Positions 35,954 to 45,757 are shown, numbered from the stretch's first letter. The stretch: 64,000 nucleotides of DNA from an uncultured Paracoccaceae bacterium (GCA_947488605.1 CANKZJ010000002.1:186001-250000), one strand, 5' to 3'. Program-made: numbers and translations. Notes: generated by a model not told the origin, from the letters alone.

Positions 35954-36850
35954 GTGAGTAACTATAAGAATTTACCAGCACCAACCCCAGAGGGTGGTCT
36001 GAACCGTTACATGCAGGAAATCCGCAAGTTCCCCATGCTGGAGCCTGAGCAGGAATATATGCTGGCCAAGCGCTGGGTCGATCACGAGGATACGGACGCA
36101 GCACACCAAATGGTGACATCACATCTGCGATTGGCTGCAAAAATAGCTATGGGTTACCGTGGTTATGGTTTGCCGCAAGCCGAGGTGATCTCGGAGGCGA
36201 ATGTTGGCCTGATGCAAGCGGTGAAGCGGTTTGATCCTGAAAAGGGCTTCCGTTTGGCGACGTATGCGATGTGGTGGATCCGTGCCTCGATCCAGGAGTA
36301 TATCCTGCGGTCTTGGTCTTTGGTGAAGCTGGGTACGACGTCTGCGCAAAAGAAGCTGTTTTTTAACCTGCGCAAAGCCAAGAACCGGATCGGTGCGCTG
36401 GAAGACGGTGATTTGCGTCCTGAAAACGTGGCCCGCATTGCCACTGATTTGGGTGTAACTGAAACCGAAGTCATCTCGATGAACCGACGCCTGTCTGGTG
36501 GTGATGCGTCGCTGAATGCGACGGTCAGCGCTGATGGCGAAGGCGCCGCGCAGTGGCAGGATTGGCTTGAGGACGAAAGCGCCAATACCGCAGCCGACTA
36601 CGAAGCAAGCGACGAGCTGATTGCGCGCCGCGAGCTGTTGGCCGAAGCGATGGGCGTTTTGAACGACCGCGAGAAAGACATCTTGATGCAACGCCGCCTG
36701 TCGGAAGAGACCGTGACGCTAGAAGACCTAAGCGGTCAGTATAACGTCAGCCGCGAGCGTATTCGTCAGATCGAAGTCCGCGCGTTTGAAAAGCTGCAAA
36801 GCAAGATGCAAGAGCTTGCGCGTCAAAAAGGTATGCTTGCCGACGTTTAG
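35954..36850 (+). CDS. rpoH: RNA polymerase heat-shock sigma factor RpoH
   Basis: 298 residues. Region 2 (GFRLATYAMWWIRASIQEYILRSWSLVKLG, in the core-binding and -10 recognition helices), the RpoH box (QKKLFFNLRKAK) that separates it from RpoD, and region 4 ([19 protein letters not shown]). It directs chaperone and protease genes on heat stress. GTG start with GGAGGG 8 bases upstream. Ends at a strong terminator. Confidence 0.97.
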   Translation: MSNYKNLPAPTPEGGLNRYMQEIRKFPMLEPEQEYMLAKRWVDHEDTDAAHQMVTSHLRLAAKIAMGYRGYGLPQAEVISEANVGLMQAVKRFDPEKGFRLATYAMWWIRASIQEYILRSWSLVKLGTTSAQKKLFFNLRKAKNRIGALEDGDLRPENVARIATDLGVTETEVISMNRRLSGGDASLNATVSADGEGAAQWQDWLEDESANTAADYEASDELIARRELLAEAMGVLNDREKDILMQRRLSEETVTLEDLSGQYNVSRERIRQIEVRAFEKLQSKMQELARQKGMLADV

Positions 36851-36872
36851 GCTGTGCAAAAGCAGACGAAAT

Positions 36873-36905
36873 AAAATCCCCGTCAGTCATGCTGGCGGGG
36901 ATTTT
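36873..36905 (+). terminator. Intrinsic terminator after rpoH
   Basis: Arms AAAATCCCCGTCAG and CTGGCGGGGATTTT (one G-T wobble), 5-base loop, ending in a T run. It separates rpoH from the oxidoreductase gene. Confidence 0.9.
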
Positions 36906-36973
36906 TCGTTTGGATGGGGTGTTTCCATTCGCCTGCTGTTGGCGCTAACATCGCGGATAAGAGGGAGAGGTCA

Positions 36974-37948
36974 ATGACACCAGTACGATGGGGCATCTTG
37001 GGTGCCGCGAACTTTGCGCAAAATCACATGGCACCCGCGATCCATGCGGCGAAAGGTGCTGACCTCGTCGCATTGGCGACATCTAGTCCGGAAAAGGCGT
37101 CTGGCTTTCAATCCTTTGCGCCGCAGTTGCGGGTTCATGACAGTTACGATGCGCTCTTGGCTGATCCAGATATTGACGCGGTTTACCTGCCTTTGCCAAA
37201 CCACCTGCATGTTGAATGGTCGCTGAAAGCTCTGGCTGCCGGCAAACACGTTCTTTGCGAAAAACCGATGACACTGAATGCATCTGAGTTTGATGAACTG
37301 ATCGCTGCGCGTGATCGTTCCGGTAAACTGGCGGCTGAGGCCTATATGATCGTGCATCACCCGCAGTTCATTCGTGCGCGTGAATTGGTTCAAGGCGGTG
37401 CGATCGGCAGGCTTGTGCATGTTGATGCGACCTTCACTTTTTTCAACGACGACGCCACAAATATCCGAAACCGTCCGGAGGCGGGTGGCGGTGGACTACG
37501 CGATATCGGGGTCTACACATTTGGCGCTGTGCGGTTTGTGACCGGACAAGAACCCGATGCGATACCCTATGCGAAACTCAGGCTTGATAATGAGGTCGAT
37601 GTTTTTGCCCAAGTAGCCGCAGATTTCCCCGATTTTACGTATGCTGCAACAGTTTCTATGCGCATGTTTCCGCGTCAGGGGATTACGTTTCACGGCGAAA
37701 AGGGCGTTTTGACACTCACGTGCCCTTTTAATGCGAATGTCTTTGATGTGTCCGAACTGAGGTTGGAAAACGATAGACTATCCGTGACAACTGAACGCTG
37801 GCCTGCGGTGAACCAATACGTCAATCAGGTGGAAAACTTTTGCATTTCAGTGCAAACTGGCGCTGACTACCCATGCCCGCTTGAATTTTCGCGTGGTACA
37901 CAGCACATGATGGATATGGTTTTTGCGGCTGGCGCGCAGCCCGCGTAG
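36974..37948 (+). CDS. Gfo/Idh/MocA family oxidoreductase
   Basis: 324 residues: NAD(P) site VRWGILGAANFAQNH, DIDAVYLPLPNHLHVEW, the hallmark GKHVLCEKPMTLN, and GGGLRDIGVYTFGAVRF. Such enzymes oxidise or reduce sugars or related alcohols; substrate unknown. GGGAGAGG lies before ATG 36974. The DUF4389 gene follows 6 bases later. Confidence 0.92.
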   Translation: MTPVRWGILGAANFAQNHMAPAIHAAKGADLVALATSSPEKASGFQSFAPQLRVHDSYDALLADPDIDAVYLPLPNHLHVEWSLKALAAGKHVLCEKPMTLNASEFDELIAARDRSGKLAAEAYMIVHHPQFIRARELVQGGAIGRLVHVDATFTFFNDDATNIRNRPEAGGGGLRDIGVYTFGAVRFVTGQEPDAIPYAKLRLDNEVDVFAQVAADFPDFTYAATVSMRMFPRQGITFHGEKGVLTLTCPFNANVFDVSELRLENDRLSVTTERWPAVNQYVNQVENFCISVQTGADYPCPLEFSRGTQHMMDMVFAAGAQPA

Positions 37949-37954
37949 GAGAAG

Positions 37955-38245
37955 ATGATGGCAAAAGATCAGGACAGTTCTGACATTGATGTTGAGACAG
38001 ACTACGAGAATATCTGGCTCCGCCTGCTGAATATGGTGATCATTGCGGTATTGATGAGCATGGCCAGCACGCTGCTGGGTATCATGACCATTGCGCAATT
38101 CCTGATCATGGTCTTCAACAAACGCGAACCGAACGAGCAATTGGCCGAGATGGGCACAACGATGGGTGTTTGGATGGCCAAAGCCGCACGGTATCAGACG
38201 GCCGCCAGCGAAGTGAAGCCATGGCCTTGGACAGAGCTGGATTAA
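37955..38245 (+). CDS. DUF4389 domain membrane protein
   Basis: 96 residues with two close membrane helices (about 23-41 and 43-55) after an acidic N-terminus; RLLNMVIIAVLMSMASTLLG and LIMVFNKREPNEQLAEMG are typical. Function unknown. GGAG lies just before the two consecutive ATG codons (37955 or 37958). Its stop shares TTAA with the convergent acetyltransferase. Confidence 0.82.
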   Translation: MMAKDQDSSDIDVETDYENIWLRLLNMVIIAVLMSMASTLLGIMTIAQFLIMVFNKREPNEQLAEMGTTMGVWMAKAARYQTAASEVKPWPWTELD

Positions 38246-38724
38246 GAGTTCAAATCTAAGCGAAGAATATTCTGCGGTCCTGCGTTCCCCCACGGCCATT
38301 GGTCGCCGGTATCGATGAAGCCACCAGCCAAATATACCCTGCGCGCGATTGGGTTACTTAAGTTTACAGTAAGATAGGCTGCCTTTGCACGCGGGTACTG
38401 ATCATGCAGGTATGCTTTGAGGAGGCGACAAGACGCACTGGCGATGCCTCTTCCTTGAAATTCCCGGTCGATCAAATACGTGCGCAAGCCGGGGGTGTCG
38501 GCAGTCGCGAAGGAATAGCGATCATGGTAGTTTTGATCGATGCGAAACATGCCAACGGCGCGCCCGCCAAACAAGATCACATGTATGTCGATGTTAGGTT
38601 CTGGTGCGTCAAGGACGTCTGATGGCTGACCCGAAAAACCGACCTGTTCTGGTGCGACGGTCACGGCAGGCAGGGCCGTGACCAAACCCGATGTCAGCGG
38701 TGTCAGATCAACCTCAGTGGTCAA
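38242..38724 (-). CDS. GNAT-family acetyltransferase
   Basis: About 160 residues; RTYLIDREFQGRGIASASCRLL is the acetyl-CoA loop and AYLTVNLSNPIARRVYLAGGF the following family block. The start is uncertain: TTG at 38724 overlaps the pepF stop (TTGA), but the ribosome site is too close; no ATG is available upstream of the domain. Likely the last gene of the pepF unit. Confidence 0.8.
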   Translation of the reverse strand: MTTEVDLTPLTSGLVTALPAVTVAPEQVGFSGQPSDVLDAPEPNIDIHVILFGGRAVGMFRIDQNYHDRYSFATADTPGLRTYLIDREFQGRGIASASCRLLKAYLHDQYPRAKAAYLTVNLSNPIARRVYLAGGFIDTGDQWPWGNAGPQNILRLDLNS

Positions 38725-40538
38725 TCCTCCATCGCCTCCAGTTCATCAATCATGCCGCTGATCATCGACAGACCCTTGTCCCAGAATTTGGGATCGGACG
38801 CATCAAGTCCGAAGGGTGCGAGCAGTTCTTTGTGGTGCTTGGAGCCACCTGCGCGCAGCATATCGAAATACTTCTCGCGGAAATCCGGATCGCCCTCGGC
38901 ATAGACTGCGTAGAGCGCGTTCACCAAACCGTCGCCGAATGCGTAGGCGTAGACGTAGAAAGGTGAATGTACGAAGTGCGGAATGTAGGCCCAGAATGTC
39001 TCGTATCCTTCGGCGAAATCGAACACAGGACCAAGGCTTTCGGCTTGTACCGACATCCATAGCGCATTGATGTCGTCGGGCGTCAGTTCCCCTTCGGCGC
39101 GCGCGGCGTGCAGTTTGCATTCGAAATCATAGAACGCGATCTGGCGCACGACTGTGTTGATCATGTCTTCGACTTTGCCAGCCAGCATAATCTTGCGCTC
39201 TTGCTTGGTCTGCGCCCCATCAAGCAGTTTTTGGAAAGTCAGCATTTCACCAAAAACCGAGGCAGTCTCGGCAAGCGTTAGCGGTGTAGAGGACAGCAAT
39301 TCGCCTTGCTCGGCTGCTAAGACCTGATGCACGCCGTGACCCAATTCATGGGCCAGTGTCATGACATCACGTGGTTTTCCAAGATAGTTCAGCATCACAT
39401 AGGGATGAACGGGCGTCACAGTTGGGTGGGCGAATGCACCCGGCGCTTTGCCCGGTTTTACCGCCGCGTCGATCCACCCATCCGTAAAGAACGGTTTCGC
39501 AATCTCGGCCATCTTTGGGTCGAATTCGCCGTAAGCATCCATCACCGTCTCGGTCGCCTCGTCCCAATCCACGATCCGGTCGCTTTCCATTGGCAAAGGC
39601 GCGTTGCGGTCCCAAACTTGCATCCGGTCCAGCCCCATCCATTTGGCTTTCAATGCGTAATAGCGGTGCGACAGGCGCGGGTAGGCGGCAACAACGGCGT
39701 TGCGGAGCGCCTCGACCACCTCGGCCTCGAGGTGGTTGGACAGGTGCCGTCCGGTTTGCGGTGTCCGCATCTTGCGCCAACGATCTTCGATCTCTTTTTC
39801 TTTGGCCAGTGTGTTGTGGACGCGGGCAAAGATTTTGATGTTTTCCTGGAATACATCGGCCAGCGCATGGGTCGCGGCCTCGCGTTTGCTGCGATCTTGT
39901 TCGGTCAACTGGTTTAGCGTGGCTTCAAGGTTGAGCGTTTCACCGTCGATTTCAAACTCAAGCCCGGCCATTGTTTCATCGAACAAACGGTTCCAAGCAG
40001 CTGCACCAACGGTAGATTGGTCATGTAGGAATTTTTCCAGCTCGTCGGAAAGTTGGTGCGGCTTCATCGCGCGCATGCGGTCGAAAATGGGTTTGTAACG
40101 GGCAAGGTCGGCATTCGCGGCAATCAGGCCTGCAAGATGGTCGTCATCAAGCCGGTTGAATTCCAAGCCGTAGAACACAAGCGGTGTCGTGTAAGTTGTG
40201 ATTTTGTCTTGGCAGTCCGCCATGAATTTTGCGCGGTCGCTGTCGGTCGTGCATTGATAGTACCGCAGGCCAGCGAACGACATGATCCGTCCTGCAATAA
40301 CATCGATTTGTTCATAGCGTTGCACTGCGGCCAACAGGCCTGCGGCATCGAGCGTTGCCAACTTGCCCTCAAAGGTTGCCGCAAAGTCCGCGCACTCTTT
40401 TTCAAGCCACGCCATGTCGCGCGTGATTTCGGGGCCATCTGTCGATGGATAAAGATCGCTGAGGTCCCATTCGGGCAAGTTCCCAAGGTCCTTTCCGCCG
40501 CTGGTATTGGCGTCAAAAACGGGTTGTGGCGTATGCAT
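38721..40538 (-). CDS. pepF: M3-family oligoendopeptidase (PepF-like)
   Basis: 605 residues with the zinc motif HELGH at 397-401 and the downstream Glu in LTLAETASVFGE. It is a cytoplasmic metallopeptidase that trims short peptides. AAAGG precedes ATG 40538 at 8 bases; an ATG at 40553 lies in frame upstream. The acetyltransferase gene overlaps its stop. Confidence 0.92.
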   Translation of the reverse strand: MHTPQPVFDANTSGGKDLGNLPEWDLSDLYPSTDGPEITRDMAWLEKECADFAATFEGKLATLDAAGLLAAVQRYEQIDVIAGRIMSFAGLRYYQCTTDSDRAKFMADCQDKITTYTTPLVFYGLEFNRLDDDHLAGLIAANADLARYKPIFDRMRAMKPHQLSDELEKFLHDQSTVGAAAWNRLFDETMAGLEFEIDGETLNLEATLNQLTEQDRSKREAATHALADVFQENIKIFARVHNTLAKEKEIEDRWRKMRTPQTGRHLSNHLEAEVVEALRNAVVAAYPRLSHRYYALKAKWMGLDRMQVWDRNAPLPMESDRIVDWDEATETVMDAYGEFDPKMAEIAKPFFTDGWIDAAVKPGKAPGAFAHPTVTPVHPYVMLNYLGKPRDVMTLAHELGHGVHQVLAAEQGELLSSTPLTLAETASVFGEMLTFQKLLDGAQTKQERKIMLAGKVEDMINTVVRQIAFYDFECKLHAARAEGELTPDDINALWMSVQAESLGPVFDFAEGYETFWAYIPHFVHSPFYVYAYAFGDGLVNALYAVYAEGDPDFREKYFDMLRAGGSKHHKELLAPFGLDASDPKFWDKGLSMISGMIDELEAMED

Positions 40539-40601
40539 AGGGGGGCCTTTCATTTAGAGTTGTGGGCAACATAGGTAGTGTTGGCAGGAGTGAAAAGCCC
40601 A

Positions 40602-42191
40602 TCAGCCATAGGTCGCTAACAACTCTTTGAGATCATCAAGCGTATTTGCCTCATCCACCGGCTTATCGCGCCGCCACCGCAGCATGCGTGGAAACCGCAA
40701 TGCGACGCCAGACTTGTGTCGTGGACTTGCCTGGATCCCTTCAAAGGCGATCTCGAACACATGCTCTGGCGGGACTTGGCGGACCGGACCAAAACGTTGC
40801 AGCGTGTTCTTGCGAACCCATGATGTGATTTCGCGGAATTCTTTATCGGTCAGGCCAGAATAGGCTTTGGTAAATGGCACCAGATCACTGCCGTGGCGGA
40901 CGGCAAATGTGTAGTCAGTGAACAGGTTTGCGCGCCGCCCATGGCCTGCTTGGGCATAGATCATGACGGCGTCGATGGTCAGTGGGTCAATTTTCCATTT
41001 CCACCAGTCGCCGCGTTTGCGCCCCGCAAGATAGGGGCTATCCAGGCGTTTGAGCATCAGACCTTCGGCATTGAGCGCGCGCGATTGGTCGCGTGCCGCA
41101 CTCAGGTCCTGCCATGTTTGGAACGGGACGGATGCGGACAGGCGGATGGGGGCTGTGGCGGGGACATCTGCGATCAGTGATTGCAATTGTGCGCGGCGGT
41201 CTTTCAGCGGGGTGTTACGGATATCGTCGCCTTGATGTTCCAGCAGGTCGTAGGCCATCAAGATTACAGGCGCTTCGGTGAGCAGTTTTTTGGGTACTGT
41301 CTTGCGGCCAATCCTTTTTTGCAATGCGTTAAACGAGAGCGGTTTTTCTGCGGCAAAGGCCAGCACCTCGCCGTCAATGACCGTGCCTTCCGGTAAATAA
41401 TCAAGCAGTTGCGCCAATTCAGGAAAGCGGTCTGTCATCAGGTCTTCGCCGCGCGACCAAAGATGGTGTTCGCCACCGCGCAAGATCAATTGACCGCGGA
41501 TACCGTCCCATTTGCGCTCGGCGTTCCAGTCCGTTGGCACGCCAAGGTCATCAAATCCGTCAAGCTGGTACGCCAGATAAAACGGATAAGGACGAGAGAG
41601 ATCGGCGGTGGGATCATCTGCTTCAATCAACGCGTCCCATGTTGTTGTATCAGGCGTCCAGTTTCCCATGAGTTTATGGGTCAGTTGCGGTTCAGGCTGA
41701 CCTGTCGCTTTGGCCAGTGCGCGGGTGATCAGTTTGCCGCTGACACCGATGCGAAACCCACCCGTCAGCAATTTGGTAAAGAGAAACCGTTCCGTGTTGG
41801 GCATGCTGTCCCATGCGCTTAGGATACCTGCCTTGCGGTCATCTTCCTCTCGTGCCGAGAGCGACTTGATATAGGCGATCCAGTCGGTCAGCGTGCGTTC
41901 GGTGATGTTACGCGCAGGCGGCAAGACGAGGGAAATCGTCTCTGCCAGATCACCAACGATGCTATAGCTTTCCTCGAACAACCAATCAGGCAACCCCGCG
42001 ACCTCGGCGGCCCAGGTGCGCAGGCGTGTGGCTGTGATGGTACGTTTTGGGCGGCGTCCGGTGAAAAGGGCAATCGTCCAAAGACGGTCTTGCGGCGTCG
42101 CCGTCTGAAAATAGTCGGCAAGGGCGGCAACCTTTACCGTCGTCTTGGTGCTTTCGTCGATGCGGGTAAAGAGCGTGGCGAAGTCTTTCAT
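40602..42191 (-). CDS. ATP-dependent DNA ligase (bacterial DNA-repair type)
   Basis: 529 residues: N-terminal helical DNA-binding domain (to about 200), nucleotidyltransferase domain with the adenylated Lys227 in ERKWDGIR, SRGEDLMTDRFPE and VIDGEVLAF motifs, and a C-terminal OB fold ending in LRWRRDKP. It matches the ligase type found with an exonuclease and a helicase in Proteobacteria and linked to DNA-damage survival. Start overlaps the exonuclease stop (ATGA). Confidence 0.92.
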   Translation of the reverse strand: MKDFATLFTRIDESTKTTVKVAALADYFQTATPQDRLWTIALFTGRRPKRTITATRLRTWAAEVAGLPDWLFEESYSIVGDLAETISLVLPPARNITERTLTDWIAYIKSLSAREEDDRKAGILSAWDSMPNTERFLFTKLLTGGFRIGVSGKLITRALAKATGQPEPQLTHKLMGNWTPDTTTWDALIEADDPTADLSRPYPFYLAYQLDGFDDLGVPTDWNAERKWDGIRGQLILRGGEHHLWSRGEDLMTDRFPELAQLLDYLPEGTVIDGEVLAFAAEKPLSFNALQKRIGRKTVPKKLLTEAPVILMAYDLLEHQGDDIRNTPLKDRRAQLQSLIADVPATAPIRLSASVPFQTWQDLSAARDQSRALNAEGLMLKRLDSPYLAGRKRGDWWKWKIDPLTIDAVMIYAQAGHGRRANLFTDYTFAVRHGSDLVPFTKAYSGLTDKEFREITSWVRKNTLQRFGPVRQVPPEHVFEIAFEGIQASPRHKSGVALRFPRMLRWRRDKPVDEANTLDDLKELLATYG

Positions 42192-43201
42192 GCTTCAGGC
42201 CCTTCCGCTTGATCGAAGTCCTCGCCTTGGTAGTCGGTGCTGACGATATGAGCGTCATAGCCTTGGCTGGACAGCCATTTTTGGAAAGCAGAGGTATAGC
42301 CATGCGTGGCAAAGATTTTCGTGGCGCCCGTCGCTTTGATGGCAGTGTTCAGCCCTTCCCAATCGGCATGGTCTGACACGATGAAACCGCGATCTGCGGC
42401 ACGTCTGCGACGCACCCCGCGTAAGGCCATCCAGCCGCTTGCAAAAGCGGTGGACGCGGTGCCGAACCGCCGTGCCCACGTGGTGCCAAGGGCGCTGGGT
42501 GTTGCGAGGACCAATGCGCCGGGATGCGTTTTGTGGCTCATGTCAGGGGTAACCAAGGTCGTGTCAGGCAAGGGAAAACCTTGATTGCGCAACACCGCAT
42601 TCGTGTTCTCGATCGCGCCATGCGTAAGGATAGGCCCGATCTCGGGGTTGACAGTTGTCAACAATCGCTGGGCTTTGCCAAGGGCATAAGCACCGAGAAT
42701 AGACGCACGACCGGCGGCGGCATTGGCCGCCCACCAGTCGTTGATTTGCTGGGTCAGGATGTCTTCGGGGGTCCATTTGAAGATGGGCAGGCCAAAAGTG
42801 CATTCGGTGATAAAGGCGTGGCACTGCACCGGTTCAAACGGTTCGGACAGGCCATCGGCAACGGTCTTGTAGTCGCCCGAGGCCACCCAAACCTGTCCTT
42901 TGACGGCGACACGGATCTGGGCAGAACCGGGAACGTGACCGGCAGGATGAAATGAGACATCGGCATCGCCGATGCGCGTTGTCTCGCCGTAGCGCACGGT
43001 TTCTAGTGTGATCTGCCCCAAACGATGACGCATCACAGGTGCCGTTCCCGCCGTGGCCAAGTAACGCCCCATACCGAAACGCGCATGATCGCTATGGCCG
43101 TGGGTAATCAACGCGCGGTCGACAGGTTTCCACGGATCAATGTAGAAATCGCCCGCCGGACAATAAATGCCCCGATCAGTGAAGGTAAGTACGTCAGCCA
43201 T
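42188..43201 (-). CDS. Ligase-associated DNA exonuclease (metallo-beta-lactamase fold)
   Basis: 337 residues with ITHGHSDHARFG (HxHxDH metal site), FHPAGHVPGSAQI, ITECTFGLP and the beta-CASP region closing SDHADWEGL. It belongs to the ligase-associated exonuclease family. The start at 43201 (MADVLTFTDRG) is chosen; the longer frame to 43447 overlaps ilvA. It is coupled to the ligase by ATGA, and divergent from ilvA with 105 bases between. Confidence 0.9.
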   Translation of the reverse strand: MADVLTFTDRGIYCPAGDFYIDPWKPVDRALITHGHSDHARFGMGRYLATAGTAPVMRHRLGQITLETVRYGETTRIGDADVSFHPAGHVPGSAQIRVAVKGQVWVASGDYKTVADGLSEPFEPVQCHAFITECTFGLPIFKWTPEDILTQQINDWWAANAAAGRASILGAYALGKAQRLLTTVNPEIGPILTHGAIENTNAVLRNQGFPLPDTTLVTPDMSHKTHPGALVLATPSALGTTWARRFGTASTAFASGWMALRGVRRRRAADRGFIVSDHADWEGLNTAIKATGATKIFATHGYTSAFQKWLSSQGYDAHIVSTDYQGEDFDQAEGPEA

Positions 43202-43306
43202 GCTAGGACTATAGAGCGTCGGGCGCGCGGGCCAATGGCGGGGGTGGGTTTCATCCACCTTACGGTGTAACAGCGGTGGGGTGAATGAAACGGAACGAGG
43301 CGTCTG

Positions 43307-44521
43307 ATGGACCTGACACCTGCACTCATCAATGAGACTTATGCCGCGATTAAATCCGCGACAATGCGGACGCCGACGGTGCATGCGGCGCGTCTGTCGC
43401 TGCATCTCGGGATTGATCTTTATCTCAAGCTTGAGAACCTCCAGCACACAAACGCATTTAAAGCGCGCGGCGCTTTGGCGAAATTACTGACGCTCAGTGA
43501 CAAGGAACGCAAAGCCGGGGTCATTGCTTGTAGTGCGGGCAATCACGCGCAGGGTGTGGCCTATCACGCCAACCGTTTGGGTATTCCGGCCGTGATCGTG
43601 ATGCCCGAGGGGACGCCATTTAACAAAGTGAAACGCACCAAGGATTTCGGCGCAGAGGTTGTCCTTTATGGCACAGGCTTTGATGACAGTGTGCAATTCA
43701 CACTTGATATGGCGGCTGAGAAGGCAACGACATTTGTGCATCCCTTTGATGACCCCGTTGTGGCCGCAGGGCAGGGCACGGTTGCACTTGAGATGTTAGA
43801 GCAAGAACCTGACCTTGATTGCATTGTCGTGCCTATCGGTGGTGGCGGTTTGATTGCGGGGATGGCCGTGGCCGCGAAATCAGTGAAGCCAAGCGTTCAG
43901 ATCATCGGTGCGCAGGCTGCCAACTTTGATGCAGTAAAAGCGCAATTTGATGATGTGAGCACAAACTTTGGTGGCAGTACCTTGGCCGAAGGTATTGCCG
44001 TACGTGCACCTGCTGCGGCCAATTTGGCGATCATTCAGACGCATGTTGACCGGGTTGAAACCGCAAACGAAGCTGAAATCGAGGCGGCTGTTTTTGATCT
44101 TTTGTCTTATGAAAAAATCGTGGCAGAAGGTGCTGCGGGCGCTGGACTTGCTATCATTGAAAAGCATGCAAAAGACCTAAGTGGCAGAAAGGTTGGTTTG
44201 GTTGTTTGCGGCGGCAATATCGACTCGCGTCTACTTTCCACGCTGATTTTGCGCGGTTTGGTGCGGGATGGACGGATCACAAGACTGACGTTCGAGATTG
44301 ATGATACGCCCGGGCAACTCTCTGATATATCAAGGATTATCGGAGAAGCCGGTGCGAATGTGATCGAGGTTATCCACCAACGCATGATGCAAAGCGTGTC
44401 TTTGAAACAAGCCGAGCTTGAGATTGTGATTGAAGCACGCGACCAGCAGCACGTTGCCGAAACGATAGGTCAGCTACGTGAGGCCGGGTTCAAGGTGCGT
44501 GCGGATAGCGAAATTGGCTAG
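43307..44521 (+). CDS. ilvA: Threonine ammonia-lyase
   Basis: 404 residues: PLP Lys in NAFKARGALAK, CSAGNHAQGVAYH, the phosphate loop GGGGLIAG, and a C-terminal ACT domain from about residue 330 (RLTFEIDDTPGQLSDISRIIG). It makes 2-oxobutanoate from threonine; the ACT domain suggests allosteric control. The length matches the shorter IlvA/TdcB-with-ACT class. Its stop shares CTAG with the convergent hydrolase. Confidence 0.93.
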   Translation: MDLTPALINETYAAIKSATMRTPTVHAARLSLHLGIDLYLKLENLQHTNAFKARGALAKLLTLSDKERKAGVIACSAGNHAQGVAYHANRLGIPAVIVMPEGTPFNKVKRTKDFGAEVVLYGTGFDDSVQFTLDMAAEKATTFVHPFDDPVVAAGQGTVALEMLEQEPDLDCIVVPIGGGGLIAGMAVAAKSVKPSVQIIGAQAANFDAVKAQFDDVSTNFGGSTLAEGIAVRAPAAANLAIIQTHVDRVETANEAEIEAAVFDLLSYEKIVAEGAAGAGLAIIEKHAKDLSGRKVGLVVCGGNIDSRLLSTLILRGLVRDGRITRLTFEIDDTPGQLSDISRIIGEAGANVIEVIHQRMMQSVSLKQAELEIVIEARDQQHVAETIGQLREAGFKVRADSEIG

Positions 44522-45465
44522 GCTGCTTGGGTAAGCTGTGTGTCAAAAAACGCGGCTGTCTCGTCAAAGATCATGTTGCGCATATCAGGCACATCCATCA
44601 GCATCTCATGTCGGCCGCCCTCGATGACCCGCAACTTGCCTTTGGGCCAATTTCCCATGCGGCTGCGAATGCGGAAAGGATCAACGATTTCTTCGTTGGT
44701 GCCAAGATACGTCAGGCAAGGCACGTTAGGTGATGGTGCGGCGCTCAGTTGATACATTTCGCGCAAAGACTGGTTCAACCATCGCAACGATGGTCCACCA
44801 ATGCCAAGGTCAGGGTGGGTTTCCAGCTGCTTCTTAAACAACTGCCAGGCGCTGGGGTCATTGGTGAGTGTGTTATCCTCGAACGGCACGCGAAGCACGT
44901 AACCTTCTTCGAATTGACCAGGGACAAGTTTTTGATCAAAGCCCAACGAGGTGCCAACCGTGCTTAAGCTCCAAGCCGCGGCACGTAATGGGGTAGACAT
45001 TTCGACGCCCCACATTGGTGCTGAGAACATAGCACCTTGCACATCAAGCCCATCCATAAGTGACCGCAATCCGATGCAGCCCCCCATAGAGTGCCCAATC
45101 ATGAAATACGGGCGTGGCAGGTTCTGCTTGCGGGCATAGTCCATGACTGCTGCAACATCGTGCTGATAGTCCGAGAATTCGCCCACATGGCCAATGGCCC
45201 GGTTTGACATCAGGCGGTCAGCAATACCTTGCCCGCGCCAATCGATAGCAAGGCAAGCATAACCGCGTTCTTGAAAGGCTTTTGCCGTCGCGCCATATTT
45301 TTCGATGAATTCGGTGCGGCCGGGAAAGATGAGAATAGTGCCTTTGGCATCGGACTTATTCCAAAGCCCGACGCGGATGCGCAATCCATCAGCCGTCGTC
45401 AGCCAATGGGCCACCCCCCCTGAGGGGCCAGCTGCGATTTCCTCGAAAAGGGGCGCGCTTTCCAT
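44518..45465 (-). CDS. Alpha/beta hydrolase (lysophospholipase-like)
   Basis: 315 residues with nucleophile Ser126 in GHSMGGCIG, oxyanion region FPGRTEFIEKYG, and late His in IEGGRHEMLMD; Asp in NEEIVDPF is the likely third catalytic residue. Resembles serine aminopeptidase S33/monoglyceride-lipase-type hydrolases. Substrate unknown. The SCP2 gene ends 1 base upstream. Confidence 0.88.
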   Translation of the reverse strand: MESAPLFEEIAAGPSGGVAHWLTTADGLRIRVGLWNKSDAKGTILIFPGRTEFIEKYGATAKAFQERGYACLAIDWRGQGIADRLMSNRAIGHVGEFSDYQHDVAAVMDYARKQNLPRPYFMIGHSMGGCIGLRSLMDGLDVQGAMFSAPMWGVEMSTPLRAAAWSLSTVGTSLGFDQKLVPGQFEEGYVLRVPFEDNTLTNDPSAWQLFKKQLETHPDLGIGGPSLRWLNQSLREMYQLSAAPSPNVPCLTYLGTNEEIVDPFRIRSRMGNWPKGKLRVIEGGRHEMLMDVPDMRNMIFDETAAFFDTQLTQAA

Positions 45466-45466
45466 C

Positions 45467-45757
45467 TTAGGATAATACGCCAGACAGCTTCATCGCTTGG
45501 CCCATGTCACCATCAACGGATAGCTTGTTCGTCATGAACGCGGTTGTCGGGTTCATTTCGCCATCAAGGATCGCTTTGAACACTTCTGTCGTCGCGGTGA
45601 GCGTCACATCTGCGTCTTCATCGCCGGCACGTGCGCCGTCGGCGTCAATAATGATGCTCCCCTCGTCTTCGATTGTGAACTTTGCGGTACCGTCAAATCC
45701 GGCGTCGCCGATTTTTGCGTTCAGTTGGGCAACGGCCTCTGCTACGACTTCACTCAT
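45467..45757 (-). CDS. SCP2 sterol-binding domain protein
   Basis: 96 residues covering a single SCP2 domain: AKFTIEDEGSIIIDADG, DADVTLTATTEVFKAILDGEMNPTTAFM (in two strands and a helix) and LSVDGDMGQAMKL. Binds lipid-like molecules. One base from the hydrolase gene, so the two are probably a lipid-related pair. Confidence 0.9.
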   Translation of the reverse strand: MSEVVAEAVAQLNAKIGDAGFDGTAKFTIEDEGSIIIDADGARAGDEDADVTLTATTEVFKAILDGEMNPTTAFMTNKLSVDGDMGQAMKLSGVLS

